The position numbers and the translations under genes are program-made. This document shows positions 1 to 11,056 of a stretch of DNA of 64,000 bases, one piece after another. The stretch comes from Emydura subglobosa (Eukaryota > Chordata > Testudines > Chelidae), in NCBI GenBank assembly GCA_007922225.1, contig ML679961.1, positions 75,652,652 to 75,716,651 of the forward strand, in the 5' to 3' direction. Positions within the stretch are counted from its first letter, which is position 1. Every line of letters starts with the position of its first letter. Below the pieces are notes generated by a model, which saw nothing but the letters and a program-made list of their open reading frames with translations, was not told where the DNA came from and ran no database searches.

Positions 1-279
1 GAAGTGTGTAAGCCTCTAATGTATGTAATACGTTATGTATTTAAACAAGAAATGCTTTAAGCCTGCATACATTGCACCTTATAAACACAAAAAATTCATA
101 CATAAAAAAAACTATAGAACCTGCAATATAATAATCAGGATTACACAAGACCTTCAACAGAGCAGCTGCAGGAGCAATCACAAGACTGCTGGGAGGACTG
201 GTACAATAACCAAACCTTCTTTCTACATCAGCACTGCAACAGTGGTGCGCCTGGGGAAATGGAGATACAGAAAACAGAA
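1..279. other. AT-rich non-coding stretch
   Basis: No exon, RNA gene or recognisable repeat was identified. It is inferred to be part of TRIM44 intron 2, because coding exons on the minus strand lie to the right and the terminal exons of that gene are missing from the window. Confidence 0.4.
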
Positions 280-466
280 GGGTATGTCTACACAGCACGC
301 TTCTTTTGGTGGTGTGTAGAGCACCCACAATTGTCATTTCCCTTCTCTTGTTTGTGTTCCTCAGGAATATGGTGGCAGAATGCAAAAGTAATAATTGAAC
401 AAAAACATTCCCATAAGCCACGCCCCCAAGCACAGGTGTGAATTGTAGTGTAGACTATAAGGCCTA
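280..466. mobile_element. Short TIR element (MITE-like)
   Basis: The left end reads gggtatgtctacacagca and the right end gtagtgtagactataaggcc, giving an imperfect terminal inverted repeat around the core gt-gtctacac. The same end motif recurs at many other places in this window. The interior has no coding capacity. It is a non-autonomous DNA-transposon-like copy by inference; no target-site duplication could be fixed. Confidence 0.5.
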
Positions 467-842
467 GGCCACACGTTATGTGAACCGGCTTGAAGGGCAT
501 AAGTATGTATTTGAGTTTTGCGAGTACATGCCTCTAGTAGCCAAGCCATCCCTCCTCATTTACACTGCTATTTTTAGCAGTATAATGTCCCACTGCCTCC
601 CAACTGCCAGAGTTTTTTATGGGAGTGGGGAAAAAGTGCCAGCAGCAGGGAGACTCTGGCAGCTCCCAGCTGCTGGAGCCCTTCTCCACTGCCTCCCCAC
701 AGCCAGAATCTTTCACTGACACATGTAGCTACACACCAGTGTGGAGACAGCTTGCTTTTCACTACGGCATATGCACATACACAACATGCCCCCATCAGAG
801 GTGTATAGCATAGATTGGGCAAGTCACTTAGACAAAGCCTAA
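462..842. mobile_element. Probable diverged TIR element
   Basis: The segment starts with aggcctaggccacacg and ends with ttagacaaagcctaag, a weak inverted match to the TIR family seen elsewhere. The interior repeats an internal phrase (ctgccagagttttt near 603 and cagccagaatctttcactgac near 700). ORFs across it are incidental. The ends overlap the neighbouring element by a few bases because the boundary cannot be set by eye. Confidence 0.35.
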
Positions 843-1426
843 GTCAAGTCTTTTGAAGAACAGGGAGTTGGATCCATGTCTCCAGACACACAGGGCTTTA
901 TTCTTCACTGCTTTCCCCTTGAGTAGTTATTTATACTATTATTTCCATCTACAGCTCCTACCGGACAAACAAATTCAGTTCCCGAGCAGAAAGCAGTCAA
1001 CCTACCCTCCAATTAAAACTGGAATCTCCACTCAGGACTAGAAACCAATTCAAGCAATTTCAGGAAAAGTCCTTCACAGACACCCTACTTCATCTGTTTA
1101 CAGTGCAATCTAGTCCCCATTAAAAATGATGGCTCTGACAATAGCTTAGCAGCTCATTAGCACACTATGCACTTGCTTTTGATGGCTACTCATTAGGAGC
1201 ATAAGGTCAGTTTGCCTGTGTAAATGGGAATTAATGTATAGCAACTGCCCTGATTTAATAAAACCCAAAAAAGAGCTGATTACTATGGACATTCAGCCAA
1301 CATTTTATTGTTTCTAAAATACAACCATTTGTTTAGAATGTTATGAGGCAATACGTTTCCATACGGAAAGAATACGGCAACATATGTTCTAAGAATCATG
1401 TTGCTTCAGTGGATTTGTCCTCCCTT

Positions 1427-1428
<2 letters not shown>
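843..1428. other. Non-coding, no feature seen
   Basis: Inferred TRIM44 intron 2. No splice-bounded reading frame or recognisable repeat was found here. Confidence 0.4.

Positions 1429-1462
<34 letters not shown>
1429..1462. repeat. (GT)n microsatellite
   Basis: Seventeen uninterrupted GT units, followed by a short TATATATG tract. It is likely to vary in length between individuals. The valine/cysteine-rich ORF across it is an artefact of the repeat. Confidence 0.97.
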
Positions 1463-1471
<9 letters not shown>

Positions 1472-2944
1472 TTGGGGGGTAGTGTCTCCAGATAATACTT
1501 TAACCATGTTAGAAACAGGCAGTGCAAAGTACTACAGAAGTAGCCACAACCCACTCCATGAATCATGGCTGTCTACTTTTGTTGGATTTCTGCAATTCTT
1601 CTACGTACTCCTCTCAAAACCTAGAGAAGCAATTCCGCTCTAGGAGTAATCACATTGGAAGAGGGTGATTGAAAGTGACACGAAAGGTTTGTGGGGGCTC
1701 TTTGTTCAGGCAGGCACTACATTTAAAACTGATGTAGAACGTATTTTGTTAGGTTTACACAGACAGAATGTGATTCTTTCCCTGCCCAAACATGTCCACT
1801 TATTTCAAAATGAAAGACAGTTCAAACATCAGCCCCCTGATTTCCCCAAATAAACACTTTCTAGTTCTGGCGCACGACTGCAAATGTAAACTTCTTGATT
1901 GGCAGCATCAATCACATGCACCGCTCTTCTCGTCCCACAAAGTTTATCCTAAGATTTCCATCAGAACAGCTAACCGGTGATAGCACTGGTGTGATGCTCA
2001 ATCAAGGCAGAGCACTGGCATTTGATGTTCAGAGTACATCTAAAAGAACCAGCAGACAGTCTCCCCATTACAGCTAACACATGTGGAACAGCACTAGTGG
2101 TAGCTCAATGAGTGGGAAACTTTTAAGGAAAACAAAGTCTAGCGTAAACCAAGCCAAAAAGAGTTATGAGACTACTTTAGCACAACCCCTATTGGTTCAC
2201 GTGGTGGTAAAGGAGCAATCTATGTACTGAATGTCCAGGTCACAGCTCACCTGTGGCAACATGCAGGATGTACGTACAGCAAGGGCACCTAACTGTGGGG
2301 AGACTGCTACATTGCTGACTTTTGTTACTGCTTTCCTTTCCTAGTAAAAAGCAGGATTCAACATTCTTTGCAAGAGACATTTCAGTAAAATTGCAGCAGC
2401 ACGATGAGGGCTCAGAGAAAACAGAGCAGGCCTCATTGTTTGCATCTCTGCCAAAAGTTGGGCTTCCTATGTACACTTCATAGTAGATGCTGCCTCACTC
2501 CTAACCACTCAAAAGGTGGCTATTGCTTGGCTGTCCACGGCTCTCCACTTTTCCCTGCACTGGGACCATTCGTTTGGTCTGCACACATTTCAAGGATTTT
2601 TTCTGCAGCACTGGGGTGTGAAGTTACAATGGTGGAAGAATGTTTTCCAATAACAGAACTGGTAGCCAGGGACCCCACCATAATATGCAAGTCTGCCATT
2701 CACCCAGAAACTGCCACATCTCAGACTGCTGAACACATGATGACACTACCTCTGTTCTCTAGGTGTTTGATGAAGGGGGTGGAATAGCTACCAGATGCCA
2801 CTTACAAGTGATCAATACACTTGCAGCCTTACACTTGGTCATACTCTATGCTTGGATTCCAAAGTTTCCCCAACAATAAATAATTTACATTTACGTAGTG
2901 ACTTACATCAAATTAAGGGTCCAATTCTGTTCCCATAGAAATCA
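1463..2944. other. Non-coding, no gene seen
   Basis: Inferred TRIM44 intron 2. The ORFs at 2240-2476 (minus) and 2404-2787 (plus) have no recognisable domain, lack exon-like splice context and overlap each other, so they are not annotated as genes. Confidence 0.4.
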
Positions 2945-3160
2945 GTGATGTCTGGAACTAGAAGATTAGAGTTCAATGCCCTGCTCTGCCACAGACATCC
3001 TGCGTGACCATAGGCAAGGTGCTTAGTTCTCTGTGCCTCAGTTTTCCCATCCATATGATGGGATGGTAGTTCTTCCATATTGCACAGGGATGTTGTGAGG
3101 ATAAATATATGCATTACAGATTGTGAGGTGCTCAGACGATAAGGTATTTATACAATTCCC
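2945..3160 (+). repeat. MIR-type SINE
   Basis: Contains the ordered hallmarks of the MIR/CORE-SINE family: ctctgccacagac, tgcgtgaccataggcaagg, tgcctcagttttcccatc, a diverged atgatgggat block and ttgtgaggataaatatatgcatta. It is old and diverged, which fits an ancestral amniote insertion. Confidence 0.85.
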
Positions 3161-3925
3161 ACTATCAAAGACTGATGAGAGAAACACGCTTGGGGAACGC
3201 ATTGTATAATAGCAGTGCTAGGGGGTGGTAATTCTGATAGGCAAAATAGATGGCTAAATTCCAAATAGTATCAAAGACCTCAGGATTATTACCTCTGCTC
3301 TTAGCAAATTAACCACCACAAGTGGTCAACACTTGTTTTATATCTCACTTGAGAGAAAGCACCCACCAATGCCACACTGTGGCATGAGTTCTGCACAGAC
3401 CATGGAGGAAACACTCCACCGAGTGAATCATTAACCTTGCTTCCTGGGAGGTCTCCCATTCTAAGAGTAAGTTAGCCTGTTTAGCCTGTAGAATCTGACA
3501 GGGTCACAGTAATGCCAATACTATCAATAAACTTTAAAAAAAAAAAAATCCAGCTTTTCCTGTTCATAGCAACAGCCTTGTCAATATTACTTGTGCCCTT
3601 TCCTCTGTGGGGATTTCAATTACAGATCAATGAAATCTGTGTTACTCTGGTGGGAAATTACAATTGTATGAACTAACTACAAGACCCTTCTGCCTATGCT
3701 GCCATTATCCGCTACCCCCAGGCATTTTCCTTTTGCATTGTATAAACTTGCCTGACATATGACAAGGGAGCCAGTGAATTATCCCAGAGATGAAATGAGA
3801 GTCACTGTTAGATAATTATCTACAAATCAGGTCTACTCAATTCATAAAAATATAGGGTTAAGCCTCTTTCCTTAATGCCAGTCAGGCACTCAGCCCAAAC
3901 TGAACAGAGGGGATGAATGAGGCAA
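3161..3925. other. Non-coding, no feature seen
   Basis: Inferred TRIM44 intron 2. It includes a short A-run near 3536-3548. No gene or clear repeat was recognised. Confidence 0.4.
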
Positions 3926-3927
3926 AG

Positions 3928-4076
3928 GGAAGTTGGTCCCTTCCAACTCTAATATTCTATGATTCTATATAGCTGAGGTTAGTCCTGCTTTGAGCAGGGG
4001 GTTGGACTAGATGACCTCCTGAGGTCCCTTCCAACTCCTAATATTCTAATATTCTATGATTCTACGATTCTAAGAA
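3928..4076 (+). mobile_element. Two CR1 LINE 3' ends in tandem
   Basis: A first CR1 tail (ttggtcccttccaactc, then attctatgattctat) is followed directly by a second, better preserved tail beginning at about 3970: agcagggggttggactagat, gacctcctgaggtccc, and an expanded attctatgattctacgattct tail. Both are severely 5'-truncated, as is usual for CR1. Neither retains coding sequence. Confidence 0.9.
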
Positions 4077-5689
4077 AACTCTGTGAAATGTAATGCTCAG
4101 CTGGTTTATCACTATTATCATAGTAAAGTTTTATAAGTAGGTACCAAGGATCTTAAATTAAATGTCACACATCATCCGGCACTGGAAACATGAAATATAG
4201 CTGCCTATGGGGGGGAAGGTGTGTGTGAAAGAGTGTGACAGTTCTGCTCTGCTTGTCAAAATGGCATTTGCTTCAAAATCAGCTGTTCAGGCCAATGAAT
4301 CACCATATGGCAGAGACTGTTACTGGAGGCAAAACTTAAGATGAAGAGGCAATTTTTAGTGGTATTGAACTGTTTAAAGCCCACGTTTCTCTGACAGTAA
4401 CAATAAGGCAGAAGAAATGATACAGAACATTTTACAGCTTTAAAAAAATAAAGTTGATGTTTTAAAAAGGCCATTTAACCTTCTCCTCTTCGTGCTTCCT
4501 CCTCCCCGCCAAACAAAAAGCACATCCTGCAACTATTTCCCTTTTGTTGCTGCCTTTCTGAGTTGGCTCCAGAAAAGATTGTTAACTGGAGTTTGTAGGT
4601 CTTGGTAATTGCTTCTGTGCACGGATCTCCTGTTTGTATAAATACACACAACCACTCCCACCAGTGCCTGTTAGACGTATACCAACAGTCGCAGGTAACA
4701 CAGCTACACAGAACTAGTTAACTGAAAACTAGGTTCTGAACAACAGAGAAGGGATCCTTTAATTCAGGTATTGCTATGCTAGTGTGCTTGTGTTCGATAG
4801 AAAAATAACTTCATAGAGTTTATGGCATTGCTACAAAAGCAGATTAAGAAGATTGTTGATAATCAAATGGACTGTAAATTGTACTGCTGAAAAGAGGAAG
4901 TTAATGTACAGAAAAGAAGGGTAATTTAGAAAGAACAATATGCCAATTTAGATGGTACCCCTTTTCCTAGGGGCCTGATCCTGCCAGCTGCTGAACACCA
5001 TCTCTCATTGACTTCAACGGGAGTTAGGGATTCTTAGTAACGCACAAGTTCTGAACCTCACTCTGTGTCTATTCGTATGAACCTGTTGGGATTTATGTTG
5101 AACACTAGTCTGCAGCCACTCAAGAGGCACAGTGGGAGCACAGCCTTGAATTAGAGTCTGTAAGAACAAGATCGGCCTTTTGATATACAGACCCACAAAG
5201 ATGAGCATCCTCCTTCCCCCCAAGTTACCAGACGGAAAAGGGAGGGGAAAAAAGTTAGGTGTCCCTCTGGTCCAATTGCCCAGAGGTGGCGGGTACAGGA
5301 ATACAGGTTGGCCAATGAGCTGCTGAGAATATATGGGGCCATGAAGCCTTTGCATGTGTTTAAGGCCAGCTTTTTAGAAGATCTTTACAATTTTAGTCTG
5401 GGCCCTTTATTCATTATTTGGTTGGATTTTTTTATTACACAATTGTACAATGACCTCATCCAATGCTCTAGGCACCTTTGACAAACCTGTTAATTATCCA
5501 AGATTTAAAAAAAAAAAAAAATCACATAAAAAAGTTAGCCTCCCTACACTGCTGCTACCCTGCCAACACCTATTTCGTCACAGACAAGGAGTAAAGGTGA
5601 GCCTGAAGGCTAACAAACTCAGGTTGGCATCAAACAAACAAGTTCCAAAGGCACCATACCAAACCCATCTTCTCCAAGGAAATTGCCTG
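4077..5689. other. Non-coding, no gene seen
   Basis: Inferred TRIM44 intron 2. It includes a poly(A) run near 5508-5521 and a phrase around 4975-5030 (ctcattgacttcaacgggag) that recurs in variant form elsewhere in the window. No gene was recognised. Confidence 0.4.
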
Positions 5690-7135
5690 CTGGGTGCAAG
5701 GGTTGCAGACCTCTCGAGACATGCAGTGCTAGGGAAGAGTTGGTGGTTGTGGTACATGTGGTTGTGGTACCAATGATATAGGGAAAGGTAGGAGAGAGGT
5801 CCTGGAGACCAAATGTAGACGTCTAGGTAAAAGATTAAAATCCAAGAACTCCCTGGTAGCATTCTCTGAAATGCTTCCAGTTCCACACACAGGGCCAGTT
5901 AGACAGGCAGAACTGCAGTCTCAAAGCGTGGATGAGACGATGGGGTAGGAGGAGGGTTTCAGATTTATTAGGAACTGGTGAACCTTTTGGGAAAGGAGGA
6001 TCCTATACAGGAAGGGTGTGCTCCACCTAAACCACAAAACGGAGCCAGATTGCTGGCATGTAAAATTAAAAAAATTACATCCCATGATGGCAGACAACTA
6101 AAAAATGCTTGTATACAAATGCTAAAAGTATAAATATTAAGATGGGTGAACTTGAATGCCTGGTATTAAATGAGGATATTGATATGATGGGCATCACAGA
6201 AACTTTGTGGAATGATGATAATCAATGGGGCATGGTAACACCAAGGTACAAAATACATAGGAATGAAAGATTAGGTCATGTTGATGGGGGAGCGGCACTA
6301 TATATGAAAGAAAGCACAGAGTCAAATATAGCAGAAAAATCTTAAATGACTCAAACTGTACTAATGAATCTCTGTGATTAGAAATTCCATACTTGAACAA
6401 GAGTATAGCAATAGGCAAATACTACCGACAACTAGACCAGTATAGTGATGGTGATTGTGAAATACTCATGAAAGTTAGAGAAGCTATAAAAATAGGAAAC
6501 TCAATAATAATGCGGGATTTCAGTTACCCTCATATTGACTGGATTCATATCACCTCAGAACAGGATGCAGATATCAAGTTACTAGACTCCATTAATGATT
6601 GCTTCTTGGAACAGCTAGTCCTGAAACCCACAAGGGGAGAGGCAATTCTTGATTTAGTCCTAAGTGGAACACAGGATCTGGTCCAAGAGGTGAATAGAGC
6701 TGAATTACTCAGTAATAGCAACTATAATATTATTAAATTAACATTAACATTAAATTAACATTCTTGTGAGGGGGTAAATACCAAAGAAGCCCACCACAGT
6801 AACATTAACTTCAAAAAGGTACAACAGTCAACCTGTGGAACTTGTTGCCAGGGGATGTTGTGAAGGCCAAAACTATTACTGGGTTCAAAGAAGAATTTAA
6901 TACGTTCATGGAGGGTAGGTCAATCAATGGCTATTAGCCAAGATGGTCAGGGTGTCCCTAGACCTTTGGCTGCCAGATGTTGGGACTGGATGACAGGGGA
7001 TGGATCGCTTGATGGTTGCCCTGTTCTGTTCAATCCCTTTGAGGCATCTGGTATTGGCTGCTGTTGGAGGATGGGATACTGGGCTAGATGGACCACTGGT
7101 CTGACCCAATATGGCTGTTCTCATGTTCTAGATAT
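5690..7135 (+). mobile_element. CR1 LINE, internally deleted
   Basis: This copy keeps part of the CR1 region upstream of ORF2, then ORF2 endonuclease-like sequence in broken frames. Recognisable peptides are NAKSINIKMGELECLVLNED and DMMGITETLWNDD near 6115-6215, and GNSIIMRDFSYPHIDW and LEQLVLKPTRGEAILDLVLS near 6500-6665. At about 6828 the sequence jumps to the CR1 3' end (cctgtggaacttgttgccag), which runs to ggctgttctcatgttc near 7130. The reverse transcriptase is missing. Frames contain stops, so the copy is dead. Confidence 0.9.
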
Positions 7136-8239
7136 TTATCCCATCAGAAAAACAGTCAGCTTCTCTGGAGGCCAACTGTAAAAGATCGACTACATGAAGA
7201 AATGGAAGGGTAGGGTAAAGATGGAGGTAATTCTTAAGGAGATATTCAAGTAATTAATAGATGCTTAGAACTTTAGATAAGCATCCAAAATGAACCTCCA
7301 AACTTTTGAAGGTTCATCACTAGCTTAACGAGTCTCTCACCACTCCAAGACATCGAACCAATGCACAAAATAAATGGGTGACTGCAAAAACCAATTCATA
7401 ATCCTCAAATGAAAGCAGCCATAAGCAGAAATTCCTAACATTATAGATATTGTACCTATTTCACCCACACTCCTTAGGACCTTGAAGGAATCACTGGCCC
7501 ATCTGAACTTTTTAATTAAAGAAATAAAAGGCTATTTAAGAAAGGGTGGGGAGGAGGTTGCTGGAATCCATCCAAGTCCTAGCCGGGAAGGGAAGAGCTG
7601 CTAGATTTATATTAGATGAAATCATAAATCTTCATCCACCCTTTGCAGAGCTCCAAAGCTAAAAATAACTGCAGTGCCTGCGGGACTTCAACATTTGGAT
7701 TAATCAAATCTTGTGGTGCTAGAGGGAAAAAATGCTACAGGAGCAAAGCGCTAGAGAATTTCAGGGCCAGAGCGTTCAGGCAAGGACGCAGCATCCAGAG
7801 AATGAACTGCCGTTTGTTTCTGGTTCAAGCAGATGTTCCAGGAGGATTACAGCAGGGGAAAGGAAAAAAATCTCAGTCACAAAATAGTCTATCACAGAAG
7901 GAAAAACCAGATATTAGCCACGATGGAGGGGAGCAGTTGATCACCCCAGCTACTGTACCAACCAAAGCCCATGTGAGGTGTATGTGTTAGGGTAACAAAT
8001 CTTCTATTACAATCCATGATCTGGTGTGGTATATTCAGTGTCCATTTGATCACAACTTCCCTCCAGCTCCCTTTGGAATTCTGGTATTCTACACTCCTTA
8101 GCATACCTGGAGCAAGCAGGATACAATTACCACACATTATGCAAACCCTGAAAGTACTTACAAATAAGTCACTACAAATAAATCATTTAGCAATGCAGGG
8201 AAATATGGAAACAATCGGGAAACTGCAAGAGAATATAAG
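7136..8239. other. Non-coding, no gene seen
   Basis: Inferred TRIM44 intron 2. The ORF at 7643-7990 (115 codons) has no recognisable domain and no supporting exon context, so it is left out. Confidence 0.4.
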
Positions 8240-8480
8240 GCACAGGATTAGAGATAAGGAAGATCTACTACGTCATCTACTCTATATACTTTGGTCCCTT
8301 TGTTCAGTTACTATTTTGTCCCATTTGAGTTTTTAGTAAATCAAGCAATGGGGCTTCTGCAGCTTCCCTTGGGAGACTCCTCCATAATCTAACAGATCTT
8401 GCCACTTGGAAGTTGTTCCTGATAGCTGGTCTAAGTTTGCTTTTCCTTACCTTGTTCCTCAACAGTGGGGTAAGTTTCTT
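8240..8480 (-). mobile_element. Old CR1 LINE 3' fragment
   Basis: Read on the minus strand this resembles a CR1 3' region. The plus strand shows the inverted phrases gagactcctccataatctaa, cttgccacttggaagttgtt and cctgatagctggtctaagtt, which correspond to the segment after the reverse transcriptase. It is diverged, and the boundaries are approximate. Confidence 0.65.
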
Positions 8481-9303
8481 GTATGAACCACTTTAGCCTC
8501 AATTTTGCTGATGTAGTATGCCTTATACTTACCACAACATTGAGAAACAGAAAGCCCCTTTCCTCTCTCTTGCTGAGCTGTCTGTCAATGATCATTCCAG
8601 TTTGTGGCTCCCCCTTCTGACCACCGCCCCCAGGCCTTCAAATGAAACTTTACAGATGCCATTACCATTGCAGTTGTTTGGCTAGCAAATGGGAGTCCAT
8701 GTTAACAGGCATCATACCAGTAAGTCGTTCTTAGTCCCCCTGCTCTGCACTGGAATAAGTAGTCTTGAGATGTTATACCTTCCCTTTCCAGGAGGCCCAT
8801 TTTTCCATGAATATTGTCACCTTTACATCTCCTGACAAGACTACTTGTCATATGGGCCTTGCACATTATCCAAAGTGCTCTTGGTTTTTATCTGCACTTG
8901 GATGAAAGAAGGAGACTGTTGGCAATAAGTCATGCTTCTCTGGTGCCACCTCAGCCACAGTATCGTTTGTTTTGGACCTTTCACAAGGTGTTTAGCTGAA
9001 CTGATCTTAGACTGGGTGTGGGCCTGTAAGGCAAGTGCTGCTATAAAGAAAATTAACAATGCACTTGTTCGCGGTTGAGGGAAAACAATTAATGATTGTA
9101 CGTTTGAAGTCATAAAACAGAAGGGAAAAATATATGACAGATCTCTAGGCATATCAGAGGTCTGCTTTCTGTGTTTTTATTGACATGCTTCATTAGATCT
9201 TAATGTAATGTTCACATAGTCATTAACAATATACTGCGCTTAGCTTAAGGAAAATGAAAGGCAAGAGAGAGAAAACAAACAAACAATCATTCCAGTAACT
9301 TAC
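8481..9303. other. Non-coding, 5' part of TRIM44 intron 2
   Basis: No second exon or repeat was recognised. The donor of the TRIM44 exon at 9304-9381 opens directly into this stretch on the minus strand. Confidence 0.45.
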
Positions 9304-9381
9304 TTTAGGGTCTGCACACTTGAACTTTAACCTTTCCACCATCTCCAGCATGGCCACCTTCAGGTCAACAGGTTCTCTATT
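9304..9381 (-). CDS. TRIM44: TRIM44 internal coding exon (exon 2)
   Basis: On the minus strand, an acceptor (ttgcttatag) precedes a 78-bp open segment of exactly 26 codons, which ends at a consensus donor (gtaagt, 9303-9298). The peptide starts NREPVDLKVAMLEMVERL and ends KFKCADPK, a charged helical stretch. It starts and ends in phase 0, so it joins in frame to exon 1, which also ends in phase 0. The position directly after the B-box, the KFK-x2-DPK ending and the 26-codon length agree with my memory of the start of the coiled-coil region in human TRIM44. This exon is too short for ORF calling and is identified by splice context and family similarity. The remaining exons, encoding the rest of the coiled coil and the C-terminus, were sought on the minus strand from 9300 to 1 and not found, so they probably lie beyond the left edge. 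Confidence 0.88.
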
Positions 9382-10783
9382 CTATAAGCAAAAGAAGACA
9401 GAAGTCACCAAACAGCACTCATTTTAACTCTATCAAGCACAAAAAGGATTTTCATAGGAGTATGAAAGGCAGAATTAGCTGAAAAATTGCTATCAGCCAA
9501 GTTGCTGTGAACCCATGAATACATTTGCTTGTTCTTCTGCGACTGTTTTTGTTCAGGCAAAAGGCTCAAGGAAGGAAAAAAAAAAAAAAAACAGCCACCA
9601 AGTGAACTGGGAAAACTATTGGAATGAAAATTAAATGCAATTGCACAGGCTGACTCATTCATTGCTTTGTTTCATGGCTCAGCTGCACCTATGTTCACTG
9701 AATTAAGGCCCAATCCTACAATATGTTCATTGCCCCTCAACTACCACTACTAAAGCCAGTGGCTCAGCCATTTGCAGGAGACACTCAGCACTTTACAGGA
9801 TAAAGCTCTTTTTGAGGATCTGCAAGAATAGGGTAGCCTGGGTCCATGTAACCATTTATTTGCTATAATGAGCACTGGCTGCCTGATAATTTAATCTTGT
9901 GCTTTTTGTATATCCATTTATAAACAGGAGCAAAGAGGGAGATTAAAAAAAGGAAAGAACTAATTAAGGAAGCAATCAAGAGTTCATACTTCAAGAGAGA
10001 GAAGTGAAGTACTAGTAGGCACTTATGGAATCCCTGGAATATTCATTTCATTTGCTTCAACAGTTCCCTGCAAAAAATTAAATTACACTTACTTGAGAGG
10101 AATGATGCCAGTGACAAATAGAAGAGTTAAACAGGAGCCTTAAAAGGATTTTCTCCAAGACACTGGTCAGACCTGTCTACAGCAGTTATTCGAATGGCAT
10201 TTAAAAGATCCATGGACACTTCATGGAAAACATTCTTGGTCATATTGTGGTTATACCAGCCCAGAAGGGAGGAAAGAATGCAAGTAAGCCATTTTGTGCA
10301 TCTCTGCAGAGGCGACCCACAACCCCAGTGCTAGAAGAGTAACTGCTTGTAGTAGTTCAGCAAGCCAGAACTTCTTCCATGCCAGTTGCCCTTCTGAATT
10401 TTTCCTTATTTCCCTTACTTCTCAGCACCCACCCTGTGTTGTCAGCAGCACCACTGGCCAGAGGGGCCCCGGCACCAAATACAAATATGTGGCTGGGCTC
10501 AAAAGCCAAGAGAGGAAGAGAGACTGGCGCACCATGACCTGCCGGAGCCTCTGACCTCCAGCTGACAGACACCACTGCCAATCAGAAATACAATGCTAAA
10601 AATCCAACCAGCCTGCCTGCGGGGGCAGAAGCAGCACCACCACAGCGCACAGAAAAACTGCACAGGCGGTAATCAAGAGCCTCATTAGGGAGAGCCAACA
10701 AACCAGTTGAGTCCAATCATGACCGGGGGTGGGAGAAGTGTGTGTGGTTCAAGCCCCACCAAGGAGGAGTTGTATTGTAGTTG
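9382..10783. other. Non-coding, 3' part of TRIM44 intron 1
   Basis: It contains an A-run near 9575-9591 and otherwise no recognised repeat or gene. It holds the branch point and polypyrimidine region of the exon at 9304-9381 by position only. Confidence 0.45.
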
Positions 10784-11056
10784 GGCCACATTGGGTTTGT
10801 CTACACTGCAGCTGAGCAGATGGACTTGTGCTAGCAGGGCTTGAGCCAGAGTGTTAAAAACAGCAGTGTGGACATTGCAGCTCGGGTGACCAACTCCCTG
10901 GGACTGAGCTCGTGTGGCTAGCCCATGTTTCCACCAGAGCCACAATGTCCACATTGCTATTTTTAGTGCAATAATTTGAGCCCCGCTAACACAAGTCCGT
11001 CTACCTGGCTTGGGAGGCTTACTTCCAGCTGCAGTGTAGACAAACCCGGTGTGGCC
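10784..11056. mobile_element. TIR element with 30-bp terminal inverted repeats
   Basis: The left arm 10784-10813 and right arm 11027-11056 are inverted copies with two mismatches; both include gggtttgtctacactgcagc or its complement. A second inverted pair lies inside (about 10855-10877, cagcagtgtggacattg, against about 10944-10966), so the whole 273-bp unit is close to palindromic. It has no coding capacity. A non-autonomous DNA-transposon-like element is the best reading. Confidence 0.8.

Noticed and set aside
7643..7990. 115-codon ORF in TRIM44 intron 2
   Set aside because: No domain, no splice sites of note, and overlapping minus-strand frame.
1..9303. Search for the remaining TRIM44 coiled-coil and C-terminal exons
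   Set aside because: No minus-strand splice-bounded segment resembling the expected helical sequence was found. The TRIM44 gene has large introns in other vertebrates, so the exons probably lie outside the window.
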